Of a stretch of DNA of 64,000 bases, positions 26,714 through 34,788 are shown piece after piece (position 1 is the stretch's first letter; the number at the start of each line of letters is the position of its first letter). Position numbers and translations under genes: made by a program. The notes under the pieces are model-generated. The model ran no database searches. It worked only from the letters and a program-made list of their open reading frames with translations, and was not told where the DNA came from. The DNA is taken from assembly GCF_007997075.1 (NCBI RefSeq), contig NZ_VORS01000002.1:124001-188000 (forward strand), in the 5' to 3' direction. This stretch comes from Polaribacter sp. IC073. GTDB taxonomy: Bacteria > Bacteroidota > Bacteroidia > Flavobacteriales > Flavobacteriaceae.

Positions 26714-27442
26714 ATGAAAAAACACATTCCTAACTTAATAACGCTCGGTAATCTTTTATGCGGAACAATTGCAACAATTTTGGCGGTTCAAGGCGATTTT
26801 GTTTTAGCAGGGGTATTTGTTGTCATAGGAATTGTTTTCGACTTTTTTGACGGATTTGCGGCACGTCTTTTAAATGTCTCAGGAGAATTAGGAAAACAAT
26901 TAGATTCTTTAGCAGATATGGTTACAAGTGGTGTTGTTCCAGGAATTATTATGTTTAATTTGATCGATCTAAATAATAATTCAAGCTTTGATAATTCTTT
27001 AATGGATTATAGTTTGCTCTCTTTTATGGGGTTATTATTAACTTTAGGAGCTTGCTACCGACTTGCAAAATTTAACATAGACACAAGGCAATCAGAATCT
27101 TTTATTGGTTTGCCAACACCAGCAATGAGTTTATTTGTTATTTCATTGCCTTTAATACAAGAATATTCTAACATCGAATTTGTTCAGAATCTAATTGCGA
27201 ACAATTACTTTTTAATAGCGGTTACTTTAGTTTTAACGTATTTAATGAATGCTGAAGTTGCATTATTCTCTTTAAAATTTAAAGAATATTCACTGAAAAA
27301 TAATTTAGTAAAATATTTATTTTTATTAATTTCATTAGTAATGATTGTCACTTTAAATTTTATTTCTGTACCAATTATTATAATATTATACGTAGTTTTA
27401 TCTTTAATACAGAAAATAGATATTCCTAAACAAAATTCATGA
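26714..27442 (+). CDS. pssA: CDP-diacylglycerol-serine O-phosphatidyltransferase (PssA)
   Basis: Makes phosphatidylserine from CDP-diacylglycerol and serine in the inner membrane, the first step toward phosphatidylethanolamine. The CDP-alcohol phosphotransferase motif is complete: D46-G47, A50-R51, G60, D64 and D68. Several hydrophobic helices fill the 242 residues. The opening KKHIPNLITLGNLLCGTIA is typical of PssA. It overlaps the following kinase gene by four bases (ATGA), so the two are co-transcribed, although a functional link is not obvious. Confidence 0.92.
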   Translation: MKKHIPNLITLGNLLCGTIATILAVQGDFVLAGVFVVIGIVFDFFDGFAARLLNVSGELGKQLDSLADMVTSGVVPGIIMFNLIDLNNNSSFDNSLMDYSLLSFMGLLLTLGACYRLAKFNIDTRQSESFIGLPTPAMSLFVISLPLIQEYSNIEFVQNLIANNYFLIAVTLVLTYLMNAEVALFSLKFKEYSLKNNLVKYLFLLISLVMIVTLNFISVPIIIILYVVLSLIQKIDIPKQNS

Positions 27443-28635
27443 TACCAGCTAATTTACCTCCAAATGAAGCAGAAAGGTTAAACGTTTTAAATTCTTATAA
27501 TATTTTAGACACTTTACCCGAAGAAGATTATGATGCAATTACAAAAATTGCTTCAGGTATTTGTAATACTCCCATTGGGCTCGTCTCTATTATAGATGAA
27601 AATAGACAATGGTTTAAATCTCACCATGGTTTAGATGCTACAGAGACACCAAGAGATCTTGCTTTTTGTGCACACAGTATTTTACAACCAGATGAGTTAT
27701 TTATAATCAATGATGCAACAAAAGACAAACGCTTTCATGACAACCCATTAACCACAGGTAAACCTAATGTAGTTTTTTATGCTGGTGCTCCATTAAATAG
27801 TTCAGAAGGGTATCCTTTAGGCACTTTATGTGTTATAGACAATCAGCCAAAAGAGCTGAGTGATACTCAAAAAGAGAGTTTAAAGTTATTAGCAAAACAG
27901 GTTGTTCATCTTTTAGAATTAAGAAAAAAAAACCAAGAATTAACAACAGCGAATAGCGAAGTTTTAAGGTTGAATAAACAATTAAGTGAATTCGCATATC
28001 GATTATCACATGATTTAAAAACACCTATAAGTGGAATAAAATACCTTTCTGAAGTAATACAAGAAGATTATGCGGATAAATTAGATACACAAGGAAAAAG
28101 TTGGCTTAATTTAATTTCTTCCCGCAGCTCTTATTTATATTCATTGGTAGAAGGAATGTTGAATTTTACAAAGACTACAAATGCTGAAATCGTTTTTGAA
28201 ACGTTTCATTTAGAAGGTTTACTAGCTCAGATTAAATCTTCTAGTAATTGGAATAATTCTTATAAAATTAGTTATTCTGGCTGTACTATATCTTTAAAAC
28301 AGTCTAAAATAGCTTTCATTCAAATATTTCAAAATTTATTATCAAATAGTATAAAATTTAATGATAAAGCAGAAACCGTTATTTCTATTTCTCTAGAAGT
28401 AGAATCAGATTATTACCGCATAATTTACAAAGATAATGGTCCTGGAATCGAAGAAAAATACCATAATAAGGTATTTGGACTTTTTGAAACGTTAGATAGT
28501 GAAAAAGGTACTGGAATTGGGCTGTCTACCGTTAGTTCTATGCTAGAGAGGTTAGGAGGGAGTATTGATCTTAAAAAAACCAAAGAAGAAGAAGGAGTTG
28601 AATTTTGTCTAAAATTTCCAATAATTAAAAATTAA
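27439..28635 (+). CDS. GAF-domain sensor histidine kinase
   Basis: A 398-residue soluble histidine kinase. The N-terminal GAF domain (about residues 25-160) contains the DENRQWFKSHHGL and FCAHSIL pattern common in flavobacterial GAF kinases. A short coiled coil leads to the HisKA domain with phosphoacceptor H191 in RLSHDLKTP. The ATPase domain has FQNLLSNSIKFND, DNGPGI and GTGIGLSTV. No receiver or transmembrane segment is present, and no partner response regulator is adjacent. The GAF ligand is unknown. The stop overlaps that of lptB on the other strand by four bases. Confidence 0.87.
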   Translation: MIPANLPPNEAERLNVLNSYNILDTLPEEDYDAITKIASGICNTPIGLVSIIDENRQWFKSHHGLDATETPRDLAFCAHSILQPDELFIINDATKDKRFHDNPLTTGKPNVVFYAGAPLNSSEGYPLGTLCVIDNQPKELSDTQKESLKLLAKQVVHLLELRKKNQELTTANSEVLRLNKQLSEFAYRLSHDLKTPISGIKYLSEVIQEDYADKLDTQGKSWLNLISSRSSYLYSLVEGMLNFTKTTNAEIVFETFHLEGLLAQIKSSSNWNNSYKISYSGCTISLKQSKIAFIQIFQNLLSNSIKFNDKAETVISISLEVESDYYRIIYKDNGPGIEEKYHNKVFGLFETLDSEKGTGIGLSTVSSMLERLGGSIDLKKTKEEEGVEFCLKFPIIKN

Positions 28636-29369
28636 AAAAACTTCCTTTTTTTCAATTCAAAATCTTTACCTAGATACACTTTACGTACCATTTCATCTGC
28701 AGCTAATTCTTCTGGAGTTCCTTCTTTTAAGATGCTTCCGTTGTACATTAAATAGGTTTTATCTGTAATTGCTAAAGTTGCCTGCACGTCATGATCTGTA
28801 ATTAAAATACCAATATTTCTATCTTTTAAATGTGCTACAATGCTTTGTATGTCTTCTACCGCAATAGGATCTACACCTGCAAAAGGTTCATCTAATAAAA
28901 TAAAATTTGGGTCAGAAGCTAAACAACGTGCAATTTCGGTTCTACGTCTTTCGCCACCAGATAATAAGTCTCCTCTGTTTTTACGAACATGGCCAATATT
29001 AAACTCTTCTATTAAAGATTCTAATTTTATTTTTTGTTCTTTTTTAGAACGTCCTGTAAATTGTAAAACAGACATGATATTGTCTTCTACAGATAATTTT
29101 CTAAAAATAGATGCTTCTTGTGCCAAATACCCAATTCCTTTTTGTGCACGTTTGTACATGGCGTCTTTGGTTATTTCTTCATCATTTAAAAAGATCTTAC
29201 CTGCATTTGGCTTTATCATGCCAACAATCATATAGAAAGAGGTAGTTTTTCCAGCGCCATTTGGTCCTAAAAGACCAATAATTTCACCTTGCTGAACTTC
29301 CAAAGAAATTCCTTTTACTACCTTTCTACTTCCGTAGATTTTTTGAATGTTTTCTGCTTTTAAAATCAT
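28632..29369 (-). CDS. lptB: LPS export ABC transporter ATP-binding protein (LptB)
   Basis: ATPase that powers extraction of lipopolysaccharide from the inner membrane together with LptF, LptG and LptC. It has Walker A GPNGAGKTTS near residue 36, the Q-loop region, ABC signature LSGGERRR, Walker B FILLDEPFAGVDP and switch His in ITDHD. The 245-residue length and the GLGYLAQEASIF-like segment (IGYLAQEASIFRKLSV) fit LptB rather than amino-acid transporters. It stands alone, with a 282-bp gap upstream that contains a 14-bp inverted repeat. It is convergent with the GAF kinase gene. Confidence 0.92.
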   Translation of the reverse strand: MILKAENIQKIYGSRKVVKGISLEVQQGEIIGLLGPNGAGKTTSFYMIVGMIKPNAGKIFLNDEEITKDAMYKRAQKGIGYLAQEASIFRKLSVEDNIMSVLQFTGRSKKEQKIKLESLIEEFNIGHVRKNRGDLLSGGERRRTEIARCLASDPNFILLDEPFAGVDPIAVEDIQSIVAHLKDRNIGILITDHDVQATLAITDKTYLMYNGSILKEGTPEELAADEMVRKVYLGKDFELKKRKFF

Positions 29370-29458
29370 ATTTTTTATTGATGTGTAATTGTAAAACCTT
29401 TTAATTGTTCATTTGTGTAAAAGTAATAAACATGCCGTTTAAGAGTCTTAAAGCCTTC

Positions 29459-29502
29459 TTAAACATGTAATTATTTACACCGTTAAAAAATTACATGTTT
29501 AA
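29459..29502. repeat. 14-bp perfect inverted repeat in the gap upstream of lptB
   Basis: The arms TTAAACATGTAATT (29459-29472) and AATTACATGTTTAA (29489-29502) are perfect complements with a 16-base spacer. No T-run follows the stem on the minus strand, so it is a poor intrinsic terminator for the upstream AhpD-like gene. It could be a binding site for a dimeric regulator, since the ACATGT core is itself palindromic, or a remnant of a small repeat. The rest of the 29370-29651 gap is AT-rich and shows no gene. Confidence 0.6.
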
Positions 29503-29651
29503 AAATTACAATTTAGGCTCGGAGTTTTTTACAAACTTAGAATGACAAAAGTTAGGCTTATTTAATAATTAAAACCAACCGCAAAAACACAAATTTTTAA
29601 CTTAAAGTGTTATTGCCACTAAATATTGCCCACTTAAAACTGCCAACTGAT

Positions 29652-29996
29652 TTACTCATTTTCTAACATTTCCCAATATTCCACTGCCTTTCTTAAATGC
29701 GGAATAACAATAGTTCCTCCAATTAAGTTCGCAATAGACATGGTTTCCATCATTTCTTCTGTAGTAACCCCGTTCTTTTTTGATGCTTCTAAGTGATATT
29801 GTACGCAATCATCACATCTTAAAACTGTGGAAGCTACCAAACCTAACAATTCTTTGGTTTTTACAGGCAAATGCCCTTCTTTAAAAGCATTTGTATCTAA
29901 ATTAAATATTCTTTTAATAACTTTATTATCAGAAGCTAAGATTTTTTCGTTCATTTTAGAACGATAATCGTTAAACTCTTGGACTTTTTTGTGCAT
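29652..29996 (-). CDS. Carboxymuconolactone decarboxylase/AhpD-like protein
   Basis: A small 114-residue all-helical protein of the AhpD-like superfamily. The conserved redox-type motif is C61-x2-C64-x3-H68 in RCDDCVQYHLEA, and the later ANLIGGTIVIPHLRKAVEYW is typical of the family. These proteins can act as alkylhydroperoxidase-like thiol oxidoreductases. The role here is unknown. Its start overlaps the end of tatC by 26 bp on the same strand, so it is probably translated from the tatC transcript. Confidence 0.85.
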   Translation of the reverse strand: MHKKVQEFNDYRSKMNEKILASDNKVIKRIFNLDTNAFKEGHLPVKTKELLGLVASTVLRCDDCVQYHLEASKKNGVTTEEMMETMSIANLIGGTIVIPHLRKAVEYWEMLENE

Positions 29997-30798
29997 CTTT
30001 TTGTTGTTTTTTGATCACCATTTTAGAGACTTTAATACTTATTTCATATAAAATAAGTATTGGTATTGCTACAATAACTTGACTAGCAATATCTGGAGGC
30101 GTAATAATAGCAGCTAAAATTAAGACAACTACCAACGCATGTTTTCTGTATTTTTTTAGAAATTCTGGAGTTACCAAACCTATTTTTGTCAAAAAATAAA
30201 TTAATACAGGCAATTCAAAAAGAATAGAAATTCCTAATAACATATTTGTAACTAAACCAATATGAGAATCTAATGTAAAATTGTTTTGTATTAAATCTGA
30301 AATTTGATAATTGTATAAGAAATGTATAGATATGGGTGCAATTACATAAAAGCTAAAAGCGATTCCGCAGAAAAATAAAAAGGAAGCAATAAAAATAAAT
30401 CCTTTAGAGTTCTTCACTTCTTTACTAGTTAATCCTGGAGAAATAAAACGCCAAAGCTCCCATAATAAATAAGGAAATGATAAAATAATACCTAAAATAA
30501 ATGAAGACCAAATGGCATTCATTAATTGTTGTGTAGGTTTTAAACTGATTAAATTATCGTTAAATTCTACATTACAGAAAGTACTATCGACTCCTATAAA
30601 ATTAAAGAAATCACAAAAGAATTGATAGGTAATAAAATCGGGCTTCCTATGCGCCAACAAAAAGTGTTCATACACCTCTTTTTGAAAAATAAATAATAAA
30701 ACACCAATGATAAATATTGCAGCCGCACTTCTTACTAAGTGCCATCTTAATTCTTCTAAATGCCCTAAAAAGGACATGTCTTTTTGTTTTTCTGCCAT
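29971..30798 (-). CDS. tatC: Sec-independent protein translocase TatC
   Basis: Core receptor of the twin-arginine translocase, which recognises RR signal peptides and exports folded proteins. The N-terminal MSFLGHLEELRWHL is the TatC hallmark cytoplasmic segment, and FISPGLTSKE is the conserved loop. Six hydrophobic helices are spread over 275 residues, and the tail is basic. It begins at the base where kdsD ends, and the AhpD-like gene overlaps its 3-prime end. No tatA or tatB is in the immediate neighbourhood, as is common in Bacteroidota. Confidence 0.93.
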   Translation of the reverse strand: MAEKQKDMSFLGHLEELRWHLVRSAAAIFIIGVLLFIFQKEVYEHFLLAHRKPDFITYQFFCDFFNFIGVDSTFCNVEFNDNLISLKPTQQLMNAIWSSFILGIILSFPYLLWELWRFISPGLTSKEVKNSKGFIFIASFLFFCGIAFSFYVIAPISIHFLYNYQISDLIQNNFTLDSHIGLVTNMLLGISILFELPVLIYFLTKIGLVTPEFLKKYRKHALVVVLILAAIITPPDIASQVIVAIPILILYEISIKVSKMVIKKQQKDAQKSPRV

Positions 30799-31766
30799 TA
30801 GAAAATTCCTTCTTTAATTAAATCGTGTAAATGAACCACACCAACGTATGTATTGTGTTCATCAACTACTAATATTTGGGTAATACTATTGGTCTCTAGT
30901 TTTTCTAAAGCTTCAATAGCCATTGCGTCTTGTTGCACTGTTTTTGGGTTTTTACCCATAATATCTTTTGCAGTAACGTGATGTATGTCTGTTGTTTTAC
31001 TTAACATTCTTCTAATATCACCATCTGTAATAATACCAACTATTTTTTCATTTTCTAAAACGGCTGTAACTCCTAATCTTTTCTCAGAAATTTCTACAAT
31101 TACTTTTACTACGGAATCATTTAGGTCTACTTTAGGCGTTTGATTATTTTTAATCAAATCGGAAACCCTTAAATACAAACGCTTTCCCAAAGCACCACCT
31201 GGGTGATATTTTGCGAAATCTTTACTAGAAAAACCTCTTAAGTCTTGCAAACAAACAGCCAATGCATCTCCCATAACTAATTGTGCTGTTGTGCTAGATG
31301 TTGGCGCTAAATTATTAGGACATGCTTCTTTTTCTACAAATGTATTTAAAGGGAAGTCAGAATTTTTTCCTAAAAAAGAAGCTACGTTACCAGTAATGGC
31401 AATTATTTTATTTCCGTAATTTCTAATTAACGGAACTAAAACTTTAATTTCTGGGGTATTTCCACTTTTAGAAAGGCAAATAACAACATCATTTTCTTGC
31501 ACGTTACCTAAATCTCCATGAATGGCATCTGCAGCATGCATAAAAATTGCAGGCGTTCCAGTAGAATTAAAAGTAGCAACCATTTTTGTCGCAATATTTG
31601 CACTTTTGCCAATTCCGGTTACAATAACTCTTCCGTTAGAATTTAAAATAAAATTAACTGCTTTTTCAAAGTTTTCGTCTAATAAATTTGCTAAATTCGC
31701 AATAGCACCGCTTTCTAATAAAATGGTCTCTTTTGCTGTTTGTAAAATAGGATTTGATTTTTTCAA
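30798..31766 (-). CDS. kdsD: Arabinose-5-phosphate isomerase, KdsD/KpsF/GutQ family
   Basis: Converts ribulose-5-phosphate to arabinose-5-phosphate, the precursor of Kdo for LPS inner core or capsule. The N-terminal SIS domain has GIGKSANIATKM, FMHAADAIHGDLG and CLSKSGNTPEI. The motif HPGGALGKRL leads to two C-terminal CBS domains (about residues 205-320), including GIITDGDIRRML and VGVVHLHDLI. At 322 residues it is the expected size. It is the first gene of the kdsD-tatC-AhpD-like unit and is divergent from recQ. Confidence 0.92.
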   Translation of the reverse strand: MKKSNPILQTAKETILLESGAIANLANLLDENFEKAVNFILNSNGRVIVTGIGKSANIATKMVATFNSTGTPAIFMHAADAIHGDLGNVQENDVVICLSKSGNTPEIKVLVPLIRNYGNKIIAITGNVASFLGKNSDFPLNTFVEKEACPNNLAPTSSTTAQLVMGDALAVCLQDLRGFSSKDFAKYHPGGALGKRLYLRVSDLIKNNQTPKVDLNDSVVKVIVEISEKRLGVTAVLENEKIVGIITDGDIRRMLSKTTDIHHVTAKDIMGKNPKTVQQDAMAIEALEKLETNSITQILVVDEHNTYVGVVHLHDLIKEGIF

Positions 31767-31822
31767 TAGTTTGGTATTTTATCAGAATAAAAAAAAGTTA
31801 TATCTTTAGATTAAGAAACAAG

Positions 31823-31830
31823 CAAATTTA
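31823..31830 (-). promoter_or_regulatory. Predicted minus-7 box of the kdsD-tatC unit
   Basis: On the minus strand this reads TAAATTTG, which fits the Bacteroidota minus-7 consensus TAnnTTTG. A TTG that could serve as the minus-33 element lies 16 bases further upstream at 31847-31849, slightly closer than the usual spacing. It is 57 bases ahead of the kdsD ATG. Confidence 0.45.
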
Positions 31831-31905
31831 CTACAAAAAAAAGTTACAACCAATATTATAGAAGGTTTGTGCGTTGTTTTTAATGTTAAACGAATATTTT
31901 TATAA

Positions 31906-34089
31906 ATGGATTTACATGGTCCTCTAAAAAAGTTCTTTGGATTTAATAAATTTAAAGGCTTACAAGAGCAAGTTATTAAGAGTATAGTAGAGAGAAATAA
32001 TACCTTTGTTATTATGCCAACAGGGGGTGGTAAATCTCTGTGCTATCAACTCCCAGCATTAATGCAAGAAGGTACAGCAATTGTAGTTTCGCCATTAATT
32101 GCTTTAATGAAAAATCAAGTAGATGCCATAAGAGGTATTTCTGAACATAACGGGGTTGCACACGTTTTAAATTCTTCTCTAAATAAGACTGAGATTGCTC
32201 AGGTTAAAGAAGATATTACCAACGGTATTACAAAACTATTATACGTTGCGCCAGAATCTTTAATAAAAGAAGAATATGTGCTTTTTTTAAGAACACAAAA
32301 GATTTCTTTTGTGGCTATAGATGAAGCGCATTGTATTTCTGAATGGGGACATGATTTTAGACCAGAATACAGAAATTTAAAACACATTATTAAAGCGATT
32401 GATGATGTACCTGTTATTTGTTTGACTGCAACTGCTACAGAAAAAGTACAAGAAGATATTTTAAAAACATTAGGTATTACAGATGCAAATAGATTTAAAG
32501 CTTCTTTTAACAGGCCTAATTTATTTTATGAAGTAAGACCAAAAACCAAAGAGGTAGAGAAAGATATTATTCGTTTTGTGAAGCAACGAATAGGAAAATC
32601 TGGAATTATTTATTGCTTAAGTAGAAAAAAAGTAGAAGAAGTTGCTCAGATTTTACAAGTAAACGGATTAAATGCTGTTCCTTATCATGCTGGCTTAGAC
32701 GCTAAAACGCGTGTGAGGCATCAAGATATGTTTTTAATGGAAGATTGTGATATTGTGGTTGCAACCATTGCATTTGGTATGGGAATTGACAAACCAGATG
32801 TTCGTTTTGTAATTCATCACGATATTCCTAAAAGTTTAGAGAGTTATTATCAAGAAACTGGTAGAGCTGGGCGAGATGATGGAGAAGGATATTGTTTGGC
32901 TTTTTACGCGTACAAAGATATCGAGAAATTAGAGAAATTTATGTCTAGCAAGCCAGTTGCAGAACAAGAAATTGGGCATGCATTATTACAGGAAGTTGTT
33001 GGGTATGCAGAAACTTCAATGAACAGGCGTAAATATTTATTGCATTATTTCGGGGAAGAATTTGATGAAGTAAACGGCGATGGAGCCGATATGGATGATA
33101 ATTCTAGAAATCCGAAGAAAAAACATGAAGCAAAAGAAGATGTTGTAAAATTACTAACTGTAATTAAAAAAACGCTTCAAAAATATAAATCTAAAGAAGT
33201 TGTAAATACACTAATTGGCAAAGAAAACGCCTTATTAACTTCACATAAAACACATTTACAACCCTTTTTCGGAATCGGTAAAAATAAATCTGCCGCATAT
33301 TGGATGGCGTTAATTCGTCAGGTTTTGGTTGTTTATTTCATCAAAAAAGAGATTGAACAATATGGTGTTGTGAAACTAACGGATGAAGGAAGAAAATATA
33401 TTGAAGAACCTTCTTCTTTTATGATGACAGAAGATCATTCATATTCAGAAGAAAATGACAATGCAATTATTACAAATGCAAAATCTTCTGGCGGAGTTTC
33501 TGACGTAGTTTTAGTAAAACTGTTAAAAGATTTACGTAAAAAAGTGGCTACAAAACAAGGAGTTCCTCCATTTGCTGTTTTTCAAGATCCATCTTTAGAT
33601 GATATGGCTTTGAAATATCCTATAAATTTAGAAGAAATGTCTAAAGTTCATGGAGTGGGAGAAGGTAAAGCCAGAAAGTTTGGAAAAGATTTTGTTGCGT
33701 TGATTACCACGTATGTTGCCGAAAATGATATCTTAAGACCAGACGATTTAATTGTTAAAAGTACAGGTGTTAATTCTGGATTAAAATTATATATTATTCA
33801 GAATACAGATAGAAAATTACCATTAGATGATATTGCCAAGTCTAAGGGCAAGGAAATGAATGATTTAATTAAAGAAATGGAAGCCATTATCTATTCTGGT
33901 ACAAAGCTGAATATTGATTATGCGCTAGATGATTTGTTAGATGAAGATCAGCAAGAAGAGATTCATGAGTATTTTATGGAAGCTGAAACAGATAGTATAC
34001 AAGAAGCTTTAGATGAGTTTGATGGGGATTACGATGAAGAAGAATTGCGTTTAATGCGTATTAAATTTATAAATGAAGTAGGGAATTAG
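31906..34089 (+). CDS. recQ: ATP-dependent DNA helicase RecQ
   Basis: A 3-to-5-prime DNA helicase of 727 residues involved in recombination and fork repair. Motif 0 and Walker A are GFNKFKGLQEQVI and MPTGGGKSLCYQLP, motif II is DEAHCISEWGHDFRPEY, and VICLTATA and QETGRAGRDD are motifs III and VI. The zinc-binding/RQC region follows, then an HRDC domain near residues 555-630 (FQDPSLDDMALKYPINLEEM). The C-terminal 90 residues are acidic. In Bacteroidota two RecQ types coexist, and this longer acidic-tailed one is common. Its stop overlaps the convergent regulator gene by four bases. Confidence 0.94.
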   Translation: MDLHGPLKKFFGFNKFKGLQEQVIKSIVERNNTFVIMPTGGGKSLCYQLPALMQEGTAIVVSPLIALMKNQVDAIRGISEHNGVAHVLNSSLNKTEIAQVKEDITNGITKLLYVAPESLIKEEYVLFLRTQKISFVAIDEAHCISEWGHDFRPEYRNLKHIIKAIDDVPVICLTATATEKVQEDILKTLGITDANRFKASFNRPNLFYEVRPKTKEVEKDIIRFVKQRIGKSGIIYCLSRKKVEEVAQILQVNGLNAVPYHAGLDAKTRVRHQDMFLMEDCDIVVATIAFGMGIDKPDVRFVIHHDIPKSLESYYQETGRAGRDDGEGYCLAFYAYKDIEKLEKFMSSKPVAEQEIGHALLQEVVGYAETSMNRRKYLLHYFGEEFDEVNGDGADMDDNSRNPKKKHEAKEDVVKLLTVIKKTLQKYKSKEVVNTLIGKENALLTSHKTHLQPFFGIGKNKSAAYWMALIRQVLVVYFIKKEIEQYGVVKLTDEGRKYIEEPSSFMMTEDHSYSEENDNAIITNAKSSGGVSDVVLVKLLKDLRKKVATKQGVPPFAVFQDPSLDDMALKYPINLEEMSKVHGVGEGKARKFGKDFVALITTYVAENDILRPDDLIVKSTGVNSGLKLYIIQNTDRKLPLDDIAKSKGKEMNDLIKEMEAIIYSGTKLNIDYALDDLLDEDQQEEIHEYFMEAETDSIQEALDEFDGDYDEEELRLMRIKFINEVGN

Positions 34090-34727
34090 AATCGATATTT
34101 CTTATCAATAGCATATTTAATTAATTCATTACCAGAAGACAAGTCTAATTTACGAATCATGTTTTTTCGATGTGTGTCTATGGTTGTTTTTGCTAAAAAT
34201 AATGTTTCTGCAATTTCTTTTGATGTTTTTCCGTTTGCGATTAAACCTAGGATTTCTTTTTCTCGGTTTGATAAAATAATTTTATCCGAAGAACCAATTG
34301 TTACATTTTTATCGATATAATTATTCATAAAGTTGAAAGCTACATTAGGATCAAAGAAAGTTTCACCGTTTGAAACGGCAATAATTGCTTTCGAGAGCAT
34401 TTTAATTCCCGAATTTTTTAAAAGATAACCCGTTGCACCAGCATCTAACATTTGCTTTATCGCTTCTGGTTGATCAAACATAGTCATTGCTAAAACATGA
34501 ATGTGCGGAAACTTCTTCTTTATTATTTTAGTAGCTTCAATTCCGTCCATTTTTGGCATTCTAATATCTGTAATAACCATTTTTGGTTGCTTTAAAGAAA
34601 CCAGTTTCACCAATTCTTCTCCGTTATTTACGGCACCAATAATCGTAATATTCTCGTCATATTCAAAGAAATATTTTACGCCGTCTATTAGCATTTGATG
34701 ATCTTCTGCCATTATAATTGTAATCAT
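34086..34727 (-). CDS. NarL/LuxR-type response regulator
   Basis: A 213-residue two-component regulator. The receiver domain has acidic residues near 8-9 (AEDH), phosphoacceptor D54 in VITDIRMPKMDG and the switch Lys in GYLLKNS. The C-terminal LuxR-type helix-turn-helix spans about residues 148-210: LSNREKEILGLIANGKTSKE and TTIDTHRKNMIRKL. It lies 61 bp downstream of the histidine kinase gene on the same strand and should be its partner. Targets are unknown. Confidence 0.92.
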   Translation of the reverse strand: MITIIMAEDHQMLIDGVKYFFEYDENITIIGAVNNGEELVKLVSLKQPKMVITDIRMPKMDGIEATKIIKKKFPHIHVLAMTMFDQPEAIKQMLDAGATGYLLKNSGIKMLSKAIIAVSNGETFFDPNVAFNFMNNYIDKNVTIGSSDKIILSNREKEILGLIANGKTSKEIAETLFLAKTTIDTHRKNMIRKLDLSSGNELIKYAIDKKYRF

Positions 34728-34788
34728 AGTTTTGTTTTCAATAAAAATACATCAATTTATATCTTATAAAATCACTATCAATAGGTAT

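Noticed and set aside
28840..29235. Plus-strand open frame of 131 codons opposite lptB
   Set aside because: It is the antisense of conserved ABC ATPase motifs; long antisense frames are common opposite strongly biased codons.
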